A DNA stretch of 44,355 nt from Clostridia bacterium (GTDB lineage: Bacteria; Bacillota; Clostridia; Oscillospirales; CAG-272): positions 1-44,355 of the forward strand of contig JAGATD010000052.1 in the NCBI GenBank assembly GCA_017621415.1, given 5' to 3'. The notes under the pieces are model-generated. The model did no database searches. It had not been told where the DNA came from and was given only the letters and a program-made list of their open reading frames with translations. Made by a program: the position numbers and the translations under genes. Shown piece after piece: positions 1-8,174 of this stretch (the stretch's first letter is position 1; every line of letters begins with the position of its first letter).

Positions 1-36
1 AAATTTAATTTTTTTTGAATTTTTTTGAAAAAACTA

Positions 37-65
37 TTGCAATTTACAAAACTGTGTATTATAAT
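37..65 (+). promoter_or_regulatory. Sigma-A promoter of the mraZ/dcw cluster
   Basis: TTGCAA (37-42) and TATAAT (60-65) are separated by exactly 17 bases, about 115 bases before the mraZ start. Transcription would begin near position 72, inside the repeat boxes just downstream. A second TATAAT lies at 100-105 but has no convincing -35 partner. Confidence 0.75.
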
Positions 66-71
66 ATAGGC

Positions 72-97
72 AAGTGGGGCAAAGTGGTTTAAAGTGT
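72..97 (+). promoter_or_regulatory. Putative MraZ operator: three 10-bp spaced boxes
   Basis: Three direct repeats, AAGTGG (72-77), AAAGTGG (81-87) and AAAGTGT (91-97), are phased at about 10 bases at the expected transcription start. MraZ of other low-GC bacteria is known to bind AAAGTG-type repeats in front of its own operon, so autoregulation is the natural inference. Two further CCCAC elements (inverse orientation, 128-132 and 148-152) lie between the boxes and the start codon. Confidence 0.6.
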
Positions 98-178
98 ACT
101 ATAATCCCTGTTTATGGCACAAAAATCCCACAAAAATGCCGTTTTATCCCACAAAATTGAAGTAAAGGAGTAGCAAAC

Positions 179-601
179 GTGTCATTTGTAGGTTCGTATT
201 CGCATTCCCTTGATGCAAAAAACCGTGTTTTCATCCCTGCTAAATACCGTGATGAGCTCGGTGAAGTTTTTTACATAACGCGCAAATTCGACACATATCT
301 CTCCATTTACACAGAAGATGACTGGAACGCTTATCTCGAAAAGATAGAAAAGCTGCCCGAATCTGTAGCCTCCGAAATCCAGGATATAATCCTTGGCGGA
401 GCGCAAAAATGCACTCTTGACGGAAGCGGCAGAGTGATTATCGAAGACCGACTTCTTAAGCATGCTAAAATAAACAAGAATGTTGTTTTTGTCGGTGTCG
501 GCAAGCAGATAAGAGTTTGGGCTGAGGAGCTTTGGGCTGAGCGCGAAGAAAAGCGTGACTTTGCTAAAATGCGCGAAATACTCGCTGAATACGGTCTTTG
601 A
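179..601 (+). CDS. mraZ: Transcriptional regulator MraZ
   Basis: A 140-residue protein of the usual MraZ length. It carries the two AbrB-like half-domains of the family, each marked by a D-x-x-x-R loop: LDAKNR (residues 11-16) and DGSGR (81-85). The start is GTG, preceded by AAAGGAG (164-170) at good spacing. MraZ is the first gene of the division and cell-wall cluster in most bacteria and is a DNA-binding repressor of its own operon. The AAAGTG boxes just upstream support that here. The next gene, rsmH, follows within 25 bases, as is typical. Confidence 0.97.
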   Translation: MSFVGSYSHSLDAKNRVFIPAKYRDELGEVFYITRKFDTYLSIYTEDDWNAYLEKIEKLPESVASEIQDIILGGAQKCTLDGSGRVIIEDRLLKHAKINKNVVFVGVGKQIRVWAEELWAEREEKRDFAKMREILAEYGL

Positions 602-624
602 TCCCCTACGGAGGCAAGAAGACT

Positions 625-1566
625 ATGACAAAGGAATTTTCACACGTCTCCGTTCTTTTATACGAATGTATAGAGGCGCTTAATATAAGAGACGGCTACA
701 CATATGTTGACTGCACCGCAGGCGGCGGCGGTCATTCTCTTGAGATAGCAAAAAGAATGGGTAAAAATTCCCGACTTATCTGCTTTGACAGAGACAAGAA
801 CGCAATAGAGGCTGCAACAAAACGGCTTTCTGACTATCTTGACAGAGTAACATTTATAAACGACAACTTCAGGTCAATAGACAAGGTGATAAAAGACCTG
901 GGAATAACCAATCTCGGCGGTGTTCTTGCCGACCTTGGCTGTAGCTCCCATCAGTTTGACACACCCGAGCGCGGATTCAGCTATATGCATGACGCTCCGC
1001 TGGATATGCGAATGGATACCGATTCCCCGCTCTCCGCATACGAGGTAGTAAACAATTACTCAGAATATGATTTAAAGAGAATAATCTTTGAATACGGAGA
1101 AGAAAGATTTGCTCCGAGAATTGCTCAGGCGATTTGCAAAAAAAGAGAAATCTCTCCCATAAAAACAACCTTTGAATTAACAGACATCATCAAGGGGGCC
1201 ATTCCTGCAGCGGCGAGAGCCGATGGCCCCCATCCCTCAAAAAGAACCTTTCAGGCAATCAGAATAGAGGTTAACGGAGAGCTTGATGCAATATCCCCAC
1301 TTATAACCGATGCTGCAAACAATATGGCAGAGGGCGGAAGAATAGCAATTATTTCTTTCCACTCGCTTGAAGACAGGATTGTAAAGCAGAGCTTCAAATC
1401 TCTCGCTCAGGGCTGCACCTGCCCCAAGGACTTCCCTATCTGCATTTGCGGAAACAAACCAAAAATCAAAGAACTTACAAAAAAGCCTATTCTTCCCTCC
1501 GAGGGCGAGCTTGAAGCAAATCCTCGCTCGAGAAGCGCGAAGTTAAGAATAGCTGAAAAAGTATAA
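625..1566 (+). CDS. rsmH: 16S rRNA (cytosine1402-N4)-methyltransferase RsmH
   Basis: RsmH (MraW) methylates N4 of C1402 in the ribosomal P site using SAM. The protein has HVSVLL near the N-terminus, the SAM-binding loop TAGGGGHS (residues 31-38), DMRMD, the RTFQAIRIEVN motif and a C-terminal SFHSLEDR block. The frame is open from a TTG at 598, but the ATG at 625 is preceded by GGAGG (610-614) at 10 bases, giving 313 residues, the normal family length. It directly follows mraZ, the standard order. Confidence 0.97.
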   Translation: MTKEFSHVSVLLYECIEALNIRDGYTYVDCTAGGGGHSLEIAKRMGKNSRLICFDRDKNAIEAATKRLSDYLDRVTFINDNFRSIDKVIKDLGITNLGGVLADLGCSSHQFDTPERGFSYMHDAPLDMRMDTDSPLSAYEVVNNYSEYDLKRIIFEYGEERFAPRIAQAICKKREISPIKTTFELTDIIKGAIPAAARADGPHPSKRTFQAIRIEVNGELDAISPLITDAANNMAEGGRIAIISFHSLEDRIVKQSFKSLAQGCTCPKDFPICICGNKPKIKELTKKPILPSEGELEANPRSRSAKLRIAEKV

Positions 1567-1580
1567 AGGAGAACGCAAAA

Positions 1581-2018
1581 ATGGCACATACAACCAATAA
1601 CTACGATAAACTCTATATGAGCATGAAAGAAAATCTTACCGTTGCAAACAGTGATTGTACCCTTGGTGAGTATATGCTTATGAAGGCGGCTAAAAAGAAG
1701 GAGGAGGCAGCGCTCCCTGTTGCTCTTCGTCCCTCTGCTACTCGCGGTGAGCGCACAGCCGCTCTTGTTTGCACCTATATTGAGGACAAGCTCACGGTAA
1801 AGGCAGAGCCGGAAAAGGATACCGTTATCCGTTCATTCCCTCTTCGCACAGCTGCGGCTGCGTTTCTTTGCGCTGTTGTAGCATCTACCTTTATTCTCTC
1901 TATCGGACTTCTCGGCACAAATATTGCTCCTAAGAGGATAAGCAACATTCAAACTCTTAACGCTTCTGAGACCGAGGTTGTTGAGACCGAGGACGCAACC
2001 GCAAATATTGCAGAATAA
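1581..2018 (+). CDS. Single-pass membrane protein in the ftsL position
   Basis: A 145-residue protein with a good RBS (AAAGGAG at 1566-1572). About 85 soluble residues rich in K, E and R precede one hydrophobic segment (about residues 88-112) and a short acidic outer tail ending in repeated E/T/V. Between rsmH and the PBP gene one expects FtsL, a small bitopic divisome protein. Position and topology fit, but the outer part is only about 33 residues and shows no clear leucine-zipper heptads, and the cytoplasmic part is longer than usual. An FtsL-like role is inferred from synteny only; it could be a lineage-specific divisome protein. A strong hairpin and T-run follow at 2060-2098. Confidence 0.6.
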   Translation: MAHTTNNYDKLYMSMKENLTVANSDCTLGEYMLMKAAKKKEEAALPVALRPSATRGERTAALVCTYIEDKLTVKAEPEKDTVIRSFPLRTAAAAFLCAVVASTFILSIGLLGTNIAPKRISNIQTLNASETEVVETEDATANIAE

Positions 2019-2059
2019 AACTCGGTATATTCTCATATTTTGTATTTTTCCCGAATATT

Positions 2060-2098
2060 ATATAGCGATGGATTATGCTCCGTCGCTATATTTTTTTG
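2060..2098 (+). terminator. Hairpin and T-run inside the dcw cluster (terminator or attenuator)
   Basis: A 13-bp stem (2060-2072 with 2079-2091, one G-T pair) with a 6-base loop is followed by seven T. It lies between the ftsL-position gene and the PBP gene, only 17 bases before the chosen PBP start. As a Rho-independent terminator it would partly uncouple the first three genes from the peptidoglycan genes downstream. Confidence 0.7.
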
Positions 2099-2114
2099 TT
2101 TTAAGGAAATTACC

Positions 2115-4343
2115 GTGAAAAATCATGCTGAAAAATCAACCGAAAAAAGAATAATCGCTGTTTTACTTTTGTTTTTCCTCTTTGCGTCTTACATTTTATT
2201 TAATATACTTAAGCTTGATTTTTTCAATTACGAGTATTATAAAGATAAAACCTTTGACCAGGTTACAACAACCTCTCCCCTGCCTGCAAAGCGCGGCAGT
2301 ATATACGATTCAAATATGAACCTTTTGGCAGCAAGTCAGACAAAGTGGCGAATTTTTGTTTCTCCGAAGGAAATTAAAAATGCCGAAAAAGCCGACAAAG
2401 CCGATTACACAAAAATTATAGCTGACGGTATCTCAGCAGCAATCGGAGAGAATGCGGATTCTTTGTATAACAAAATAAAAAAATCAAATGTCCTAGACCT
2501 TACTTTAAAAAAGAACGCATCCGAAAGTCAGTATACCTCTGCCCTTTCATTTGCGCAAAAAAGCGGACTCGAGCGCTTTATTTCCTTTGAGGCATCAAGC
2601 ACAAGATATTACCCGGAGGACACCCTGGCGGCCCATCTTCTCGGTTTTGTCGGCAGCGACAACCAGGGGCTATACGGCCTTGAATATTATTATGACAAAA
2701 CACTTTCAGGTACAAACGGCTACTACGTTTACGCAAAGGACGCAAACGGAAACGAGCTTAATACAGAATACTCAGACTATGTTGCGGCAGAGGACGGTTA
2801 CAGTCTTGTCACAACCCTTGACAGCTATCTGCAAACCGAGCTTGAAGCAATACTCGAAACCGCAAGGATAAACCACAAGGTAGAAAACCGTCTTTGCGGA
2901 GTTGTTATGGATACAAAAACAGGCGCAATACTTGCTATGGCAACCTCCTCGCCATTTAACCCCAATACTCCTTTTATTTTAGACGAGCAATCGGCAGAGA
3001 AGCTTAATTCTTCAGGGCTTACATATGGTAGCGATGAATATAAAAAATACAAAAATGAGCTTCTCCAGGTTATGTGGTCAAACAAGGCGATAAGCGAAAC
3101 ATACGAGCCAGGCTCAACATTTAAAATCGTTACGGTATCAGCAGCTTTAGACAGCGGCGCGGTTCATCTCACAGACAGCTTCAGCTGTTCAGGCTCGGCA
3201 AAGGTCGGGGGCTGGAATATCAGATGCCACAAGCGCACAGGCCACGGCTCGGGCTTTAGCCTTGCATACGGGCTGCAAATGTCCTGCAACCCCTGTATGA
3301 TTTCAATTTCCGAAAAACTTGGAGCCGACAAATTTTATTCCTATGTTGAAAAATTCGGCTATCTTGACAAGACAGGAATAGACCTGCCAAGCGAAGCATC
3401 GACTATATTCCACAAGCCGGAAAGCATCGGACCCACAGAGCTTGCAACCGCTTCATTCGGGCAAAGGTTTAAGGTATCTGTCATCAATCAGATAACCGCC
3501 ATAGCCTCGATTGCAAACGGAGGTAAGCTTGTTACCCCATATGTTGTTGAAAAAATAATTGATAACCAAAAAAATATCATATTCGACCACGAGCCGCAAA
3601 TCAAAGGAACAGTTGTCAGCGAAGAGGTAGCAAAAGAGGTTTCAAAAATACTTATAGAGGGTGTAAGCGGAGACGGAGGAGCAAAAAACGCTGCCGTTTC
3701 AGGCTATGATGTAGCGGCAAAGACAGGAACCTCAGAAAAATTTGATGTACTTGACGAAAACGGAAATTCATATCTTCGAATAGGCTCTACCGTAGCATTT
3801 TCTACCGACGGCGACAGCGGAATTGCCGTAATAATAGTTGCTGATGAGCCTACGTCAAGCGTAAAATACGGCAGTGTGGTTGCTGCTCCGTATGTTTCGA
3901 TGCTTCTTGAGAAGGCACTGCCCTATCTTGAATTCAAAGCCCAAACAGAAGAAAACTTTACGGTAGAAAACTATGTGGGAATGAGTGTAGAGACCGCAAA
4001 GAAGGCTCTGACCGAAAAGAAAATCGCCTACGAAATTGTAGGAGGTGGAAAGGTGGTATTATCTCAGACTCCCACCCAATCGTCATGCTTTAACTCTGCA
4101 ATTTCCAAGGTAATATTATATACCGAAAAGGCTTTGCCGACAACCGTTACCGTTCCCGACTTTTCGGGAATGGCAATTAAAGATGCGGTAAAAACAGCAA
4201 TAAACACAGGATTAAACATCCGATTTAGCGGAAGCTATAACTCCGAAAGCAGAGTGTCTATGCAATCTCTCACCCCGGGAAGCACTGTTAAACGAGGAAG
4301 TGTTATAACCCTGCGCACTATTTCCACCGATTTTGAAGATTAA
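2115..4343 (+). CDS. Class B penicillin-binding protein with two PASTA domains (SpoVD/PBP2-like)
   Basis: A transpeptidase that cross-links peptidoglycan for division or the spore cortex. From the GTG at 2115 (RBS AAGGAAAT, 2103-2110) it has 742 residues: a membrane anchor (about 15-35), a dimerisation domain starting near PAKRGSIYD, the catalytic domain with STFK (334-337), SCN (390-392) and KTGT (536-539), then two C-terminal PASTA repeats (about 615-680 and 685-740). The frame is open from 2040, but that would place the start upstream of the terminator hairpin. Two PASTA domains in this cluster position are typical of SpoVD or Gram-positive PBP2x; no separate ftsI is present, so it may serve as the divisome PBP. 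Confidence 0.92.
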   Translation: MKNHAEKSTEKRIIAVLLLFFLFASYILFNILKLDFFNYEYYKDKTFDQVTTTSPLPAKRGSIYDSNMNLLAASQTKWRIFVSPKEIKNAEKADKADYTKIIADGISAAIGENADSLYNKIKKSNVLDLTLKKNASESQYTSALSFAQKSGLERFISFEASSTRYYPEDTLAAHLLGFVGSDNQGLYGLEYYYDKTLSGTNGYYVYAKDANGNELNTEYSDYVAAEDGYSLVTTLDSYLQTELEAILETARINHKVENRLCGVVMDTKTGAILAMATSSPFNPNTPFILDEQSAEKLNSSGLTYGSDEYKKYKNELLQVMWSNKAISETYEPGSTFKIVTVSAALDSGAVHLTDSFSCSGSAKVGGWNIRCHKRTGHGSGFSLAYGLQMSCNPCMISISEKLGADKFYSYVEKFGYLDKTGIDLPSEASTIFHKPESIGPTELATASFGQRFKVSVINQITAIASIANGGKLVTPYVVEKIIDNQKNIIFDHEPQIKGTVVSEEVAKEVSKILIEGVSGDGGAKNAAVSGYDVAAKTGTSEKFDVLDENGNSYLRIGSTVAFSTDGDSGIAVIIVADEPTSSVKYGSVVAAPYVSMLLEKALPYLEFKAQTEENFTVENYVGMSVETAKKALTEKKIAYEIVGGGKVVLSQTPTQSSCFNSAISKVILYTEKALPTTVTVPDFSGMAIKDAVKTAINTGLNIRFSGSYNSESRVSMQSLTPGSTVKRGSVITLRTISTDFED

Positions 4344-4357
4344 AGGCGGTAAACAAA

Positions 4358-5803
4358 ATGAAACTTAACGAAATAATATATGAAAACGAATACATAACCT
4401 CGGATATTGACCTTTCATTTGAGATTAATAGTATTGCCACATCTCCCGATGAGGTGGGCGAAAGGTGCCTGTTTATTTTAGAAAATCCAAATAAAATGCC
4501 GAGTATAAAGGACTTTAGTCAGCCTCCCTTAGCTATCCTTTCTGCAGATACAGCAGATTTTCCTAACTGTATTCCTGCGGTAAGGGTAAAAAACTCAAGG
4601 CTTATGTCTGCATTGATACACTCGCGCTTTTTCGGTATTGATTTTGATGAAATATCGGTAATAGGTGTTACCGGTACAAACGGAAAGACCACAACCGCCT
4701 ATATGATATACACAGTACTTAACGAAAATAATGTTAAAGCAGGATTTATAGGTACGGGAAGAATAGAAATAAAAGGCAAAAAAATAAGCGATTCATACTA
4801 TTCAATGACCACCCCTGACCCGTGTAAGCTATATAGGGTGCTGAAAAAAATGCAGGACGAGGGCTGCACTAAAATTGTTATGGAGGTTTCAAGCCACGCG
4901 TTAGCTCTAGATAAGGTTGCCCCCATCCCCTTTGAATACGGAGTTTTTACAAATCTTTCACCCGAGCACACCGATTTTCACAGCAGTATGAACGACTATT
5001 TTAACACAAAGCTGAAGCTTTTAAACCAATCCAAAAATAAGGTTATCAACCTGGATGACACCTACGGAAGAGCTGCCGCAAAAATGTTTGATAAAGGCAA
5101 AATTACTGTAGGCGCCGTATGGCAGGGCGACTATTACGCAACGAACATTGAATACACCGAAAAAGGCATAACATATTTTACTCATTCAAATAAAATATGC
5201 TATAAGACAATGCTGAATTTCCACGGTATTTATAATGTTTATAATTCACTTTTAGCATCGGCGGTCTGCATTGATATGGGAATAGCCCCCTGCCTTGTCA
5301 AAAAAAGTCTGTCAGGCTTTAATGGCGCAGAGGGTCGTTTTGAGGTAATAAAAGGCGAAATAAAGGCAATAATAGATTATGCACATACCGAAGAGGCATA
5401 TAACAATGTTTTAAATGAATTAAAAAGACTTAAGGGAAACAGGATTTTAACCGTTGTGTTTGGCTGCGGCGGAGAGCGTGACAAAACAAAGAGAGCAAAA
5501 ATCGCATCTCTTGTTGAAAAATATGCCGAAAGGATAATTGTCACCGAAGATAATTCCAGAAACGAGGACCCTGAGGAGATTTTCTCAGACATACAAAAAG
5601 GATTTTCTCAAAGCCGCCACCGCATAATCAAGGACCGAAAAGAAGCTATAAAAGAAGCGATTTTCAGCTCCTGCCCCGGTGATTTCGTTGCAGTTATAGG
5701 AAAGGGTGCGGAGGAATACAACCTTGACAAAAACGGTTATACCCATTTTAACGACAAGGAAATAGTTTTAAGCGCTTTAAAAGAATATGAGAATAAGACT
5801 TGA
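4358..5803 (+). CDS. murE: UDP-MurNAc-tripeptide ligase MurE
   Basis: MurE adds the third amino acid (meso-diaminopimelate or lysine) to UDP-MurNAc-L-Ala-D-Glu in the cytoplasm. The 481-residue protein has GTNGKTT (106-112), MEVSSHAL (about 175-182), HTDFH and the C-terminal FGCGGERDKTKR block. The substrate-selecting motif, DNPR in mDAP-adding enzymes, reads DNSR (398-401), which leaves the Arg but replaces the Pro. RBS-like AAAGGCGG precedes the ATG. The 3' end overlaps murF by 17 bases, implying translational coupling. Confidence 0.95.
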   Translation: MKLNEIIYENEYITSDIDLSFEINSIATSPDEVGERCLFILENPNKMPSIKDFSQPPLAILSADTADFPNCIPAVRVKNSRLMSALIHSRFFGIDFDEISVIGVTGTNGKTTTAYMIYTVLNENNVKAGFIGTGRIEIKGKKISDSYYSMTTPDPCKLYRVLKKMQDEGCTKIVMEVSSHALALDKVAPIPFEYGVFTNLSPEHTDFHSSMNDYFNTKLKLLNQSKNKVINLDDTYGRAAAKMFDKGKITVGAVWQGDYYATNIEYTEKGITYFTHSNKICYKTMLNFHGIYNVYNSLLASAVCIDMGIAPCLVKKSLSGFNGAEGRFEVIKGEIKAIIDYAHTEEAYNNVLNELKRLKGNRILTVVFGCGGERDKTKRAKIASLVEKYAERIIVTEDNSRNEDPEEIFSDIQKGFSQSRHRIIKDRKEAIKEAIFSSCPGDFVAVIGKGAEEYNLDKNGYTHFNDKEIVLSALKEYENKT

Positions 5804-7139
5804 TATTCCGTTATATACAGAAGAAATTATAAATGCTGTATCTTCGGCAAAAGCAGAAAAAAATGCTAAAAAAATAGAATATATTACAACCGATTCAAGA
5901 GAGGTGGAAAGAGGCGACCTTTTTGTAGCCCTCAATGGACCTTATGAAAGCGGCGAAAGATACGTAAGCGAAGCAAAAAGCAGAGGAGCTGTATGCTTAA
6001 GCCGACAGGCAGGATCGGGTATAATTACCGTATCCGACACACTTTTGTCTTTGCAAAACATAGCAAATTATTACAAGAAAAAGCTTCCGAAATTAAAGTA
6101 CACGGCAGGAGTAACAGGCAGTGTAGGAAAAACTACAACCAAGGATTTTTTAAAAACAATAGCATCAGGCCAATACAACACCCACGCAACCTACAAGAAT
6201 TTTAACAACCATATAGGCGTTCCGTTAACTATACTCTCAGCAGACAAGGATACAGAGCTTCTTATTCTTGAAATGGGAATGAACCACAGAGGAGAAATCT
6301 CCGCTTTATCTAAATGCGCCTGCCCTGACATTGGAATTATTACCAATATAGGCACAGCCCACATAGGAAACCTCGGCTCAAGAGAAAGGATAGCAGAGGC
6401 AAAGCTTGAAATCAAAGACGGTATGAGCTCTCCTCATTTAATAATTCCATACGGAGAGCCGCTCTTAAGCTGTGTCACTCATAAAACCACCTTTGCGGTC
6501 AATAATTCTCTAGCGGATATATATATAATATATAATGAAGAAAAAATAATTTTAAAATCCGGTACAGAGTCATACGAGTTAAGCTTCGGACCCAGGGGAC
6601 AACACATGGCTGAATGTCTGTGCGCAGCCACTGCGGCAGCCACAAGACTAGGCATAAATCTTTGCGACATTGTTAGACAAATTTCTTCAATTCAAGATGA
6701 AATACCGAGGCAGACTATAAATTCGGTCAAGCATTTTTACATTCTGCCCGATTATTATAACGCTTCATTCGAATCGGTATCAGCCGCATTAAAGCTGCTC
6801 TCGTCAATGAAAAAATACAAAAGACGCAGCGCTCTTTTGGGAACGGTCAAGGAGCTCGGAGAAAAGGGCGAAGAAATACATAAAAAAATAGGAAGATGCG
6901 CTGCCACATCAGGCATACAAAGCCTATTTTTATTTGGCGAATTTTCCGATTATATGTGCGAGGGCGCTCTGGAGGCAGGAATGACCCCCGATAGAATTTT
7001 TATAAATTCAAACGAATCCGACCCCGAAAAAACAGCAAATCAAATTATTAAATTCAGCCTGCCCGGCGAACTGATTCTGTTTAAAGCATCAAATGCTACG
7101 GGCCTTTGCAGAATTGTTGATTTACTGCGGCACAAATAA
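5787..7139 (+). CDS. murF: UDP-MurNAc-tripeptide-D-Ala-D-Ala ligase MurF
   Basis: MurF attaches D-Ala-D-Ala to complete the cytoplasmic UDP-MurNAc-pentapeptide. The 450-residue protein shows TTDSRxVxxGDLFVAL at the N-terminus, the ATP-binding loop GSVGKTTT (111-118), KNFNNHIGVPLT and LEMGMNHRGEIS. The usual YNANPxS motif is altered to YNASFES. The start overlaps murE by 17 bases and lacks a strong Shine-Dalgarno, so translation is probably coupled to murE termination. Confidence 0.94.
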   Translation: MRIRLDIPLYTEEIINAVSSAKAEKNAKKIEYITTDSREVERGDLFVALNGPYESGERYVSEAKSRGAVCLSRQAGSGIITVSDTLLSLQNIANYYKKKLPKLKYTAGVTGSVGKTTTKDFLKTIASGQYNTHATYKNFNNHIGVPLTILSADKDTELLILEMGMNHRGEISALSKCACPDIGIITNIGTAHIGNLGSRERIAEAKLEIKDGMSSPHLIIPYGEPLLSCVTHKTTFAVNNSLADIYIIYNEEKIILKSGTESYELSFGPRGQHMAECLCAATAAATRLGINLCDIVRQISSIQDEIPRQTINSVKHFYILPDYYNASFESVSAALKLLSSMKKYKRRSALLGTVKELGEKGEEIHKKIGRCAATSGIQSLFLFGEFSDYMCEGALEAGMTPDRIFINSNESDPEKTANQIIKFSLPGELILFKASNATGLCRIVDLLRHK

Positions 7140-7178
7140 CAATACAAATTAGCAAGTCACATACAAAGGAGAAAAAAC

Positions 7179-8168
7179 TTGTTTTTAGATAAATACTTCC
7201 CCCTATATCTTTTTGTGTTTCTGCTTTCTCTAATTGTAACCGCGGTTATCGAAAAGCGGCTTATTCCTGCGCTCAGGGCTAAAGCTGCCCAACCGATATA
7301 TTCCGAGGGCCCCGCATGGCATCTAAAAAAAAGCGGAACACCGACTATGGGAGGTGTGGCATTTATTATAGCGGTGGGAATTTCCCTCCTCGCATCTGCT
7401 GCCTTTCTTTATTTTGCAAAAGAGTATGAGGAGGCGCTCTCAATTGTCATATGCGCGCTTTTCGCTACCGCAAATGCCCTTGTGGGACTTGCCGATGACC
7501 TTACAAAATTAAAGCGCAAGCAAAACGCAGGGCTCACCCCCGTACAAAAGCTTGTATTTCAGGCACTTATCGCTCTTATGTTTATTCTTGCAAGAAGAAT
7601 TTTTTTATCAGATACAACGGTTCTTTCCTTTTCATTCGGCAAAATAGATATAGGAGGCTTTTATCTTCCTATATCAATAATTGCAATACTCGGAACAGTC
7701 AACTGCGCAAATCTTACAGACGGTATTGACGGTCTTGCCTCCGGGGTTGCCTTTTCAATAGGTACGGTCCTCTTTTACATTTCGGCAGCTCTGTTTTCGG
7801 ATGTTGCTATTGTCGCATCCTGTATGATGGGAGCTGCTATCGGATTTTTAATATTCAATATTCATCCCGCAAAAATTTTTATGGGTGACACAGGCTCACT
7901 CTTTTTCGGGGCGCTTGCCGTCTCCTGTGTATTTTCTCTTGGCAATCCGTTAATTATGCTCTTTGTGGGCGGCGTTTATCTTATTGAGGGGGCTTCTGTT
8001 ATACTCCAAGTAATCTGCTTTAAGCTGACAAAAAAGAGAATTTTTAAAATGGCGCCTTTGCACCACCACCTTGAGAAGAGCGGAATGAGCGAGACAAAAA
8101 TATGCATGCTTGCTATTATTTTTACTTTTCTTTTGTCCATTCCTGCATTTATTCTTTATTTACCGTGA
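7179..8168 (+). CDS. mraY: Phospho-MurNAc-pentapeptide transferase MraY
   Basis: MraY is the integral membrane enzyme that moves phospho-MurNAc-pentapeptide onto undecaprenyl phosphate, giving lipid I. The 329-residue polytopic protein contains GTPTMGG, the DDLTKL aspartates, NLTDGIDGLA, the HPAKIFMGDTGS block and the terminal HHHLEKSG motif. The start is TTG, chosen because AAAGGAG (7165-7171) sits 7 bases before it and the N-terminus matches the family. It lies between murF and ftsW. Confidence 0.97.
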   Translation: MFLDKYFPLYLFVFLLSLIVTAVIEKRLIPALRAKAAQPIYSEGPAWHLKKSGTPTMGGVAFIIAVGISLLASAAFLYFAKEYEEALSIVICALFATANALVGLADDLTKLKRKQNAGLTPVQKLVFQALIALMFILARRIFLSDTTVLSFSFGKIDIGGFYLPISIIAILGTVNCANLTDGIDGLASGVAFSIGTVLFYISAALFSDVAIVASCMMGAAIGFLIFNIHPAKIFMGDTGSLFFGALAVSCVFSLGNPLIMLFVGGVYLIEGASVILQVICFKLTKKRIFKMAPLHHHLEKSGMSETKICMLAIIFTFLLSIPAFILYLP

Positions 8169-8174
8169 TTTGAT

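Noticed and set aside
4358..4470. N-terminal truncation of MurE
   Set aside because: The N-terminal domain is somewhat short, but all ligase motifs are present and the length (481) is in the normal range.
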